The translations under genes were made by a program, and so were the position numbers. This document shows positions 1 to 5,840 of a stretch of 11,555 nucleotides of DNA, one piece after another; within the stretch, counting starts at the first letter, position 1, and every line of letters begins with the position of its first letter. The notes under the pieces were generated by a model that was given only the letters and a program-made list of their open reading frames with translations, did not search any database and was not told the DNA's origin. This stretch comes from JAJFVC01 sp039698075 (GTDB taxonomy: Bacteria; Planctomycetota; Planctomycetia; Pirellulales; Thermoguttaceae), in contig JBDKTJ010000140.1 of assembly GCA_039698075.1 (NCBI GenBank), positions 1 through 11,555 of the forward strand. Reading direction: 5' to 3'.

Positions 1-41
1 ACGAGGCGCGATAGTGCTAGCTTTCTCAGCGTTGCGGCCTG

Positions 42-137
42 TCAATCATGCTTTTCTTCCGGCAACCGCTGACCGTCCCCATGCCCACTTTTCCTTTCCA
101 CCGCCGCTGAATACATCTTCACCAGGTTCTTTAGCGC
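42..137 (-). pseudogene. possible C-terminal remnant of an unknown ORF
   Basis: Read on the minus strand, this stretch gives about 31 codons ending in TGA, beginning ALKNLVKMYSAAVERKS and ending LPEEKHD. The amino-acid mix (charged, helix-like) looks more protein-like than the surrounding non-coding DNA. The open frame continues upstream only through the 32-bp repeat at 138-169 and meets a stop (TAA) at 177-179. The only in-frame ATG lies within the fragment, and no ribosome binding site is evident. It could be the end of a gene whose 5' part was replaced by the repeat, or a chance reading frame. I do not recognise the family. Confidence 0.2.
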
Positions 138-169
138 GGGTGCCGTGGTCACGCTTGTCGTGGCCACGT
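138..169. repeat. left arm of 32-bp inverted repeat (REP-like)
   Basis: This 32-bp segment is the reverse complement of 271-302 with one mismatch: GTGGTCAC here against GTGGCCAC in the other copy. The core holds the 10-bp perfect palindrome CGTGGCCACG, and the other arm holds two of them separated by CTTGT/ACAAG. Each arm can therefore fold on its own, and the two arms can pair around a loop of about 100 bases. The architecture resembles REP/BIME elements or short MITE-like repeats of intergenic regions. Confidence 0.75.
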
Positions 170-170
170 G

Positions 171-204
171 CGTCTCTTACGGGGCAACCATTTCGTCATG
201 GGTG
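171..204. repeat. 34-bp direct repeat, copy 1
   Basis: This 34-bp segment (begins CGTCTCTTACGGGG, ends TCGTCATGGGTG) is identical to 315-348. It lies one base from the 32-bp repeat arm at 138-169. On the minus strand it carries an ATG followed by a truncated 16-codon frame, the broken counterpart of the small ORF in the other unit. No mismatch separates the two 34-mers, which suggests recent duplication or ongoing conversion. Confidence 0.85.
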
Positions 205-259
205 GCAGCGTATCGCGGCGATGGATTGAAAATCGGCGAATGGACGCCGGTTTACATGG

Positions 260-343
260 TCAGGTACTGAACGTGGCCACGACAAGCGTGGCCACGGCAC
301 CCAAGCCACCCAGTCGTCTCTTACGGGGCAACCATTTCGTCAT
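260..343 (-). CDS. possible 27-aa single-span membrane peptide downstream of carA
   Basis: A 27-codon minus-strand ORF starts 16 bases after the carA stop codon and is preceded by AGAGGA at good Shine-Dalgarno spacing from the ATG. The product starts MTKWLPRKRR (strongly basic) and continues into a hydrophobic stretch, GLGAVATLVVATF, so it resembles a minimal membrane-anchored or signal-type peptide. The first ten codons lie within the 34-bp direct repeat and the hydrophobic part is encoded by the 32-bp inverted repeat, so the frame may be a by-product of repeat sequence. Translation is plausible given the ribosome site, but nothing shows that the peptide is made or conserved. Confidence 0.25.
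   Translation of the reverse strand: MTKWLPRKRRLGGLGAVATLVVATFST
271..302. repeat. right arm of 32-bp inverted repeat (REP-like)
   Basis: This arm is the partner of 138-169 in opposite orientation. It contains two copies of the palindromic core (one CGTGGCCACG, one GCGTGGCCACGG context) around ACAAG. It sits 12 bases from the second 34-bp direct repeat, whereas the other arm is one base from the first. The same 34-mer is thus paired with this element in both orientations. Confidence 0.75.
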
Positions 344-348
344 GGGTG
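315..348. repeat. 34-bp direct repeat, copy 2
   Basis: This segment is identical to 171-204. It begins 12 bases from the carA stop codon and carries the start of the small minus-strand ORF described at 260-343. With the 32-bp arm at 271-302 it forms the second of two mirrored repeat units between carA and the window edge. Confidence 0.85.
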
Positions 349-359
349 TCCTCTTTTGG

Positions 360-1481
360 TCAGAGCATGGCCCGAAACTGGCCGAACAGATAGCTGCTGT
401 CGTGCGGACCGGCCGAGGCCTCCGGGTGATATTGGACGCTGAAAGCCGGCGCGCGGCGATGCCGAACGCCCTCGATCGTGTTGTCGTTCAGATTGATGTG
501 GGTCACTTCCAAGTCGTCGGGCAACGAGTCGGGGGCGACGGCGAATCCATGGTTTTGCGTGGTGATTTCCACCCGGCCGGTCGCATGGTTGAACACCGGC
601 TGATTCGCGCCGCGGTGGCCGAACTTCAGCTTGTACGTCTTCGCGCCGCAGGCCAGCGACAACAACTGATGGCCCAGGCAGATGCCGAAGATCGGCCGCT
701 TGCCCAACAACTGGCGAATGGCTTCTTGGGCGTACGTCAACGGCTCGGGATCGCCGGGGCCGTTCGACAGAAACACGCCGTCGGGCCGTTGGGCCAACAC
801 GTCGTCGGCCGTGGCCGTGCCCGGCAGAACTGTCACGCGGCAGCCCATGCTGAACAGATGCCGGGCGATGTTCCACTTCATGCCGTAATCCAACGCGACC
901 ACGTGCGGCGCGTCGGCGCCCGGCGCAACGTATTCGGTCGATCGCAGCGTGACCCAAGGGCTCAGCGCGCCGGTCCACGCGACGGCTCGGTCGGGCATCA
1001 CCTCGCGAACCAAATCGCGGCCCACCAAGCCGGGACTCGCCTTGGCCTTTTCGACCAGCCGGGCGTCGTCCAGATCGCCCGACGACAGCACGCCCTTCAT
1101 GGCCCCTTGCGTGCGAAGCCGACGGACCAGCGATCGGGTGTCGATGCCTTCCAGTCCGACGATGCCCCAATGTTTCAGATAATGATCCAGATCGTCGTCG
1201 GCGCGGAAATTACTCACGCGCCGGCTCTTCTCGCGGACGATGAACCCGGACAAATGCGGCTTGCGGCTTTCGACGTCCTCCGCGTTGATCCCGTAGTTGC
1301 CGATCTGCGTATAGGTCATCGTGACGATCTGGCCGCGATAGCTCGGATCGGTCAAAATCTCTTGATAACCGGTCATCGAGGTGTTGAAACAAACCTCGCC
1401 GTCCACCTCGCCGTCGGCCCCAAAGGCCGTTCCGGTCAACACGGTTCCATCTTCCAGGGCAAGTTTGGCAATCCGCGACAT
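360..1481 (-). CDS. carA: carbamoyl-phosphate synthase small (glutaminase) subunit
   Basis: CarA is the glutamine amidotransferase subunit of cytosolic carbamoyl-phosphate synthase. It hydrolyses glutamine and passes ammonia to CarB, feeding pyrimidine and arginine synthesis. The 373 residues match the family's usual length (about 380). The N-terminal CPSase small-subunit domain covers roughly residues 1-150, with the typical FNTSMTGYQEILTDPSY stretch at 33-48. The C-terminal class I glutaminase domain has the nucleophile elbow GICLGHQ (Cys268) and the catalytic pair in YHPEAS (His352, Glu354), so it looks active. The MSRIAKLALEDGT start is natural for CarA, although the ribosome site (AGAG) is weak. 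carB does not follow within the window: only 359 bases of repeat-rich DNA lie downstream, so the two subunits are not directly adjacent here. Confidence 0.97.
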   Translation of the reverse strand: MSRIAKLALEDGTVLTGTAFGADGEVDGEVCFNTSMTGYQEILTDPSYRGQIVTMTYTQIGNYGINAEDVESRKPHLSGFIVREKSRRVSNFRADDDLDHYLKHWGIVGLEGIDTRSLVRRLRTQGAMKGVLSSGDLDDARLVEKAKASPGLVGRDLVREVMPDRAVAWTGALSPWVTLRSTEYVAPGADAPHVVALDYGMKWNIARHLFSMGCRVTVLPGTATADDVLAQRPDGVFLSNGPGDPEPLTYAQEAIRQLLGKRPIFGICLGHQLLSLACGAKTYKLKFGHRGANQPVFNHATGRVEITTQNHGFAVAPDSLPDDLEVTHINLNDNTIEGVRHRRAPAFSVQYHPEASAGPHDSSYLFGQFRAML

Positions 1482-1527
1482 GGCAACTCTATTTTTGGAG
1501 GGGGGCTGTAAAGTCCGGCGGCAACTC

Positions 1528-1558
1528 GACCCGATACAGGTTGTAACGGCTGCGGGTC
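1528..1558 (-). other. inverted repeat in the carA leader
   Basis: A 6-bp perfect inverted repeat (GACCCG/CGGGTC, 19-base spacer) lies between the carA start codon and the likely promoter, so it would be in the 5' untranslated RNA. It has no T-tract and does not resemble a PyrR site that I can recognise. Any regulatory role is speculative. Confidence 0.2.
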
Positions 1559-1573
1559 TCCGGCTTGTGAGTT

Positions 1574-1604
1574 TTTATAAACTGCGCAATCCGGGCAGCC
1601 ACAA
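1574..1604 (-). promoter_or_regulatory. candidate sigma-70-type promoter of carA
   Basis: On the minus strand, TTGTGG (1604-1599) is followed after 19 bases by TATAAA (1579-1574). Transcription would begin near 1567 and give a leader of about 85 bases. The -10 box is good. The -35 box matches TTGACA only in part, and the spacing is long. The same nine bases CTTGTGGCT precede the TATAAT of the minus-strand gene at 7678-8574, which adds some weight. Confidence 0.4.
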
Positions 1605-1644
1605 GTGAGGGTCTTGTACCGGCGAGCAAGCACCCTCATTTTTT
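1601..1644 (+). terminator. plus-strand intrinsic terminator without an upstream gene
   Basis: TGAGGGT-CTTG (1606-1616) pairs with CAAG-C-ACCCTCA (1627-1638), giving an 11-bp stem with a single bulged C and a 10-base loop. Six T residues follow directly (1639-1644). This is a textbook factor-independent terminator for plus-strand transcription, yet carA, the only nearby gene to the left, is on the opposite strand. ACAAG at 1601-1605 can pair instead with CTTGT at 1613-1617, a mutually exclusive hairpin of the attenuator type. The T-tract is on the wrong side for the minus-strand genes. Confidence 0.6.
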
Positions 1645-1739
1645 ATGCGCCGAGCCAATCCCGGCGGCACGAACACTGTATTCTATCGCAGAGGCGACCT
1701 GCCGGCCAGTGGTTGCGCGGACTCCCGCCATTCGCGGCA

Positions 1740-1772
1740 CGAAGCGTTCTTCGCCCCTCACAATCGGGGGCG
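1740..1772 (-). terminator. paired hairpins after the transporter gene (weak)
   Basis: Starting 35 bases past the transporter stop codon, two adjoining hairpins lie on the minus strand: CGCCCC/GGGGCG (1772-1752, 9-base loop), then CGAAG/CTTCG (1753-1740, loop AACG). No T-tract follows, so this is not a standard intrinsic terminator, but it could protect the 3' end or assist factor-dependent termination. The remainder of the gap 1645-1806 shows no gene. Confidence 0.3.
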
Positions 1773-1806
1773 GCTCCATGAACGGCCACGAATAGTCCCC
1801 ATGACG

Positions 1807-3129
1807 TCAACGGTCCGCCTGGCGACGGCCCGCGGCCAGATCGACTCGCCAGACCATCGCGCCGCCGATCAGGAAAAAAACCAGCAAACTGACGGCGGCC
1901 CATCGCGCATTGCCGGTCGCCACCATGATGGCCCCGAACTGCATCGCGCCCAACACGCTGGCCGCCTTGCCCGACACGTTGAAAAACCCGAAAAACTCAG
2001 CCTCGCGTCGCCGAGGGGTCAGCACGCCCATGATCGCCCGGCCAACCGATTGCGTCCCGCCAAGCACGAGCGCCAACGCCAGGCCCAGCATCCAAAACGC
2101 CGTCTTCCCGTGCACCACCAGCGCCGTCAACGGCAACCCGGTCCAGATGACTAGGCAGCCCAGCAACACGGGCTTCTGACCTACACGGTCGGAAAGCCAT
2201 CCGACCAGCAGCGAGCCGGGCAACGCCACCAGTTGAATGGCCAGCACCAGCGCGAACAACTCGTCGATGGAGAAGTGCAGTTCCTTGCTGGCCAGCGTGT
2301 TCGATTGCGTGATGACCGTTTGGATGCCGTCGTTGTAAAACAGGAAGCCGACCAAAAACAACATCAACTGGGGAAACCGCCGAACGTGGATCAACGTCGA
2401 TCCGACCTGGCCGGCGGCCGTGCGCCATGTTTCCGACCACGTCGCGCGCCGTTCGGGCGGAGGCCGACGATCTCGCAAGACCCACAGCGCCGGCAGACTG
2501 AACACGCCCCACCACGCGCCCAACAGCAAAATGCCCAACCGATCCAAATCCGCGTCGTTCAGCCAAAGGAAGTGGCGTCCTCGATCGACGATCAGCCAAG
2601 CCAGCGCCAAGGGGATCGCGCCGCCGAGATAGCCCAAGGCGAATCCAAACGCCGAAACGCGGTTGATCGTCGCTTCGGTCGTGATTTCCGGCAGGAATCC
2701 GTTGTAGGGGACCAGCGACAATTCGAAGCAAACGCCCATCACGACGAACGCCGCGAGGACCAGCCCCGGTTGATCGGTCGGCGCCGCCGCCATGCCCACC
2801 GCAGCCGCCGCGCCGCTCAGCGCCGTGCCAGCCAGCCAGCGCCGCTTGCTCCGATTGGCGTCGGCCGCGGCGCCGACCAGCGGCGACAACACCGCCGCCA
2901 CGAGCATCGCCGCGCCGATCCCCCAGGCGAACGCCGCCGGACCGCAACGATCGGGCAACACGATCTCCTGCACGTAATGCAGCACCACGGTGATCAACAG
3001 CGTCGAGTACGCGCTGTTGGCCCAATCGTACATCGCCCAGGCGAACACCCGACCCAACGGGATCTGGGGGACGGAGGCTTCAGGAAGGGCGGCGGCGGAC
3101 GAGGACGATGCAGGCAACTGGTCGCTCAT
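1807..3129 (-). CDS. MFS transporter, UMF1/Atg22-like family
   Basis: A 440-residue inner-membrane major-facilitator protein with about twelve hydrophobic spans. It is assigned to the UMF1/Atg22-like group by the signature YDWANSAY at residues 34-41, the later FYNDGIQTVI, and the segment RRREAEFFGFFNVSGKAAS before the last spans. Fungal Atg22 exports amino acids from the vacuole; the substrate of bacterial members is generally unknown. I chose the ATG at 3129 because it leaves about 33 residues before the family signature. An in-frame GTG at 3204, with AAGG just upstream, would add 25 basic residues and cannot be excluded. thiC lies upstream on the same strand with a 107-base gap, so a shared transcript is possible. 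A role in thiamine-precursor transport is a guess from position only. Confidence 0.85.
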   Translation of the reverse strand: MSDQLPASSSSAAALPEASVPQIPLGRVFAWAMYDWANSAYSTLLITVVLHYVQEIVLPDRCGPAAFAWGIGAAMLVAAVLSPLVGAAADANRSKRRWLAGTALSGAAAAVGMAAAPTDQPGLVLAAFVVMGVCFELSLVPYNGFLPEITTEATINRVSAFGFALGYLGGAIPLALAWLIVDRGRHFLWLNDADLDRLGILLLGAWWGVFSLPALWVLRDRRPPPERRATWSETWRTAAGQVGSTLIHVRRFPQLMLFLVGFLFYNDGIQTVITQSNTLASKELHFSIDELFALVLAIQLVALPGSLLVGWLSDRVGQKPVLLGCLVIWTGLPLTALVVHGKTAFWMLGLALALVLGGTQSVGRAIMGVLTPRRREAEFFGFFNVSGKAASVLGAMQFGAIMVATGNARWAAVSLLVFFLIGGAMVWRVDLAAGRRQADR

Positions 3130-3236
3130 GGCACAGCTCGTCGCTCGTTCTTTTTTTTCGCATCTCTGCTGTTTTTCGATGCCGGCGGCCCGCGATCGCC
3201 CCACGACGCCCTTCGGACCTCACGAACTGAAAAACG

Positions 3237-4544
3237 TCACCCGCCGACCTTCTCTCGCATCAGCTTGCGCAACTCCTCGGTGGTCTTCATCGAGCAGAAC
3301 TTCGGGCCGCACATGCTGCAATAGTGCGAGGTTTTGTCCTTCGCCTCGGGCAGCGTCTCGTCGTGCATGCGGCGGGCGGTCTCCGGATCGAGGGCCAGTC
3401 GGAATTGCTCGGGCCAGTCGAACGCGAATCGGGCTCGGCTCATCGCGTCGTCGCGATCACGAGCGCCCACCCGACCGCGTGCCACGTCGGCCGCGTGGGC
3501 CGCGATCTTGTACGCGATCACGCCTTGACGAACGTCCTCCAGATTCGGCAACCCCAAGTGTTCCTTGGGCGTCACGTAGCAAAGCATCGCCGCGCCGTGC
3601 CAGGCGGCCAGCGACGCCCCGATCGCACTGGTGATGTGGTCGTAGCCCGGCGCGATGTCGGTCACGATCGGACCGAGCACGTAGAACGGCGCCTCGTCGC
3701 AAAGCTCCTGTTCGAGCCGCATGTTCCGCTCGATCTGATCCATCGGGACGTGGCCCGGCCCTTCGATCATCACCTGACAGTTGCGTTGCCGGGCGCGACG
3801 TCCCAGCTCGCCCATCACTTTCAGCTCGGCGAATTGCGCCGCGTCGCTGGCGTCGGCCAACGAGCCGGGCCGCAATCCGTCGCCGAGGCTCCATGTGACG
3901 TCGTGCGCGTACAAAATATCGCACAACGCGTCGAAATGGGTGTAAAACGGATTTTCCTCGTCGTGGGCCAGCATCCACTTGGCCACCAGCGAGCCGCCTC
4001 GGCTGACGATGCCGGTCACGCGATGCGACGTCAACGGCAGATGTTCGCGCAGCAGACCGCAGTGGATCGTCATGTAGTCGACGCCCTGCCGAGCCTGACG
4101 TTCCACCACGTCGAGAAAATCTTGCGGACGCATGTCGACGATGTCGTCAAGCTGCTGAACGACTTGATAGATCGGCACCGTGCCGACCGGCACCGTGGCG
4201 GCTTCGACGATTCGGGCTCGAACCGCGTCGATCTCCGGACCGGTCGACAGATCCATCACCGTGTCGGAACCGTAGCGGACGGCCAACATCAGTTTTTCCA
4301 ACTCGCACTCCGAGTTGCTCGATACGGCCGACTTGCCGATGTTGGCGTTGATTTTCGTCCGGGCGGCCACGCCGATGCCGATCGGTTGAAGCCCTTTGGC
4401 CAGATGGGTTTTGTTGGCCGGAATGACCATCCGCCCACGCGCCACTTCATCGCGGACCAAACTGGGATCAAGCTGTTCGTCGCGGGCGACCGCCTCCATT
4501 TCGGGCGTTACGCGGCCGGCTCGGGCGGATTCGATTTGCGTCAT
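3237..4544 (-). CDS. thiC: phosphomethylpyrimidine synthase ThiC, short form
   Basis: ThiC is a radical-SAM enzyme that rearranges aminoimidazole ribotide into hydroxymethylpyrimidine phosphate, the pyrimidine half of thiamine. The C-terminal 4Fe-4S cluster motif CSMCGPKFC (Cys409, Cys412, Cys417; CX2CX4C) is intact. Family blocks NANIGKSAVSS, MTIHCG, EGPGHVPMDQI and TDIAPGYDHITSAIG appear in order. At 435 residues it is the short form found in many anaerobes, archaea and deep-branching bacteria, which lacks the extra N-terminal domain of the enterobacterial enzyme (about 630). The start MTQIESARAG fits short forms, but no clear ribosome site precedes it. I found no TPP riboswitch motif (CTGAGA or the GATCTGGATAATGCC-type core) in the 161 bases upstream. 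No other thi gene is in the window. Confidence 0.96.
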   Translation of the reverse strand: MTQIESARAGRVTPEMEAVARDEQLDPSLVRDEVARGRMVIPANKTHLAKGLQPIGIGVAARTKINANIGKSAVSSNSECELEKLMLAVRYGSDTVMDLSTGPEIDAVRARIVEAATVPVGTVPIYQVVQQLDDIVDMRPQDFLDVVERQARQGVDYMTIHCGLLREHLPLTSHRVTGIVSRGGSLVAKWMLAHDEENPFYTHFDALCDILYAHDVTWSLGDGLRPGSLADASDAAQFAELKVMGELGRRARQRNCQVMIEGPGHVPMDQIERNMRLEQELCDEAPFYVLGPIVTDIAPGYDHITSAIGASLAAWHGAAMLCYVTPKEHLGLPNLEDVRQGVIAYKIAAHAADVARGRVGARDRDDAMSRARFAFDWPEQFRLALDPETARRMHDETLPEAKDKTSHYCSMCGPKFCSMKTTEELRKLMREKVGG

Positions 4545-4705
4545 AGTTCAAGTAACCGAAGATAATGGTCGGCAAAAAAACGGTGCGGCGAACGGACCAT
4601 TTTCGCCATGAAACGGAATCAACCTCGTCGCCGTCGACGACGCCATGGACGAGCCCGCCGCCGTTTGCGGATCTGCGAGAGAAACACGGGGCCGGCGGAC
4701 CGAGA

Positions 4706-5557
4706 TCAATGCCCCTTGCCCTTCTTGGCAAGCTCCTTCGCCTTGCCGGCGACCGCTTTCGCTTTTTCCCGCGACTTGGCGGCCTCGCCGTTGCCTTCCT
4801 GGTTCTTTCGGCTGCGCTCGGTCGAAAGCACTTGCCGAAGCAATGCGGAAAGATCATCGTAGGCGCAATCGCATGGCGCGCCCGACGCGTATTGATACAC
4901 CGCTTGCTGAATCTTCCGAGGCAGCGCCAACAGGGTCGAGGAGACCGTGCCGAACTCTCCGTCGGAAAACACCACGCCGCGGCGTCCGTCGCCGTTGGGT
5001 CGTCGCGAAAACACCCGGCTGGCCACCGCCAAAAACGTTACCGCCGAGTCCAACGTGTGCAGCGTCAACATGCGGCGCACAAACTCGTGCCGCTCGTCGC
5101 GGATGTCGTCCACGTTGCCGTTGGTGACCACATGCAAGCCGGGCTGCAACTCCACCACCTCGATGCGATCGCCGCCGTGGACCACCGCGGCATAGCGGCC
5201 GTCGGCGCAGACGTAATTGGCCCCGGCATACGCGCCCGTGCTCAATTCCTTGGCGGCGTGGGCGGCGGCGTCCTTGGCCGTCCGCAATTCGAGCAATTCA
5301 CGACACAGCAGCCCCCGGGAACGCGGCTCCAGCGGGATCCCTCGTTTGGGACGGCTGGCCACGGCGCAAAACAACCCATACTGATTCACCCCCAACCACG
5401 TCCCGCCCGCTTGCCGATCGATCCCGCACACCACCCGCGGCGTCCCCGATTGAATCTTCGGATACTGCGTCGGCCGATCAAAGCGTTCATCGCGATTGGC
5501 TGCCACCAAAATGGGCGTACCACGAGCCACGCGGTACAAAAGCGCCAGCGTGCACAT
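4706..5557 (-). CDS. NRDE (TANGO2) family protein with basic C-terminal tail
   Basis: A 283-residue protein of the NRDE/TANGO2 family, named for the Asn-Arg-Asp-Glu motif seen here at residues 21-24 (VAANRDERFDRP). The N-terminus MCTLALLY with Cys2, followed by GGTWLGVNQYGLFCAV, is typical of the family and supports the ATG at 5557 rather than a start upstream in the open frame. The fold is related to N-terminal-nucleophile hydrolases, and eukaryotic TANGO2 has been linked to haem handling; the bacterial role is not established. The final ~36 residues (from about 248) form an unusual Lys/Ala/Glu-rich tail, ending KAKELAKKGKGH, that is probably disordered or helical. It is the first gene left of a divergent promoter region and lies 161 bases before thiC on the same strand. 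Confidence 0.88.
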   Translation of the reverse strand: MCTLALLYRVARGTPILVAANRDERFDRPTQYPKIQSGTPRVVCGIDRQAGGTWLGVNQYGLFCAVASRPKRGIPLEPRSRGLLCRELLELRTAKDAAAHAAKELSTGAYAGANYVCADGRYAAVVHGGDRIEVVELQPGLHVVTNGNVDDIRDERHEFVRRMLTLHTLDSAVTFLAVASRVFSRRPNGDGRRGVVFSDGEFGTVSSTLLALPRKIQQAVYQYASGAPCDCAYDDLSALLRQVLSTERSRKNQEGNGEAAKSREKAKAVAGKAKELAKKGKGH

Positions 5558-5840
5558 TTTTATTACACCACCAGTCTCAACAAAATCCCAACGAAAAACG
5601 GTCCGCCAACCAAACTCTCCCCAAGATACCGGATTTTCTCGACGCCTTGCACCCCCTACATGGGGAGTTTTTGTAAAATTGCTCCAAGCACCCAAACTAC
5701 GGAGCTTAACCCAACCGCTTGCGATCCCTGGATATTTCTGCAAAATAGCGGGCGATTCCTTGAAATATGGCAGGCCGATTGGACGATCTTTCAGCCACTC
5801 TCCCCCCTACTGCCCTTGACCTCTGACCACCAAACTCCTC
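5558..5840. other. divergent intergenic region between NRDE gene and pepF
   Basis: This 283-base gap must hold the promoters of both divergent genes and is visibly richer in A/T than its flanks. I see no consensus promoter good enough to call; TTGCGA-N17-AAAATA around 5720-5745 is a weak plus-strand candidate. CCCC-CTACAT-GGGG (5653-5665) followed by AGTTTTT gives a small terminator-like hairpin on the plus strand upstream of pepF. CTCCCC (5617-5622) could pair with the same GGGG-AG instead. No RNA gene or ORF is supported. Confidence 0.5.

Noticed and set aside
138..348. CRISPR array
   Set aside because: There are only two direct-repeat copies, the spacing is not spacer-like, an inverted component is present, and no cas gene lies nearby.
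168..1511. 447-codon plus-strand open frame opposite carA
   Set aside because: It is antisense to a certain carA gene, with an Arg/His/Gln-rich composition typical of mirror frames in GC-rich DNA, and no recognisable domain.
1436..1639. 67-codon minus-strand ORF with a CGCPDC motif overlapping the carA start
   Set aside because: It has no ribosome site, it overlaps the probable carA promoter and the start of carA in another frame, and its residues show no family pattern beyond the short Cys cluster.
3324..4565. 413-codon plus-strand open frame opposite thiC
   Set aside because: It mirrors the thiC codons; thiC is unmistakable by its cluster motif and conserved blocks.
4545..4705. TPP riboswitch before thiC
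   Set aside because: I looked for the conserved CTGAGA and GATCTGGATAATGCC-type cores on the minus strand and found neither. A covariance-model search could still overturn this.
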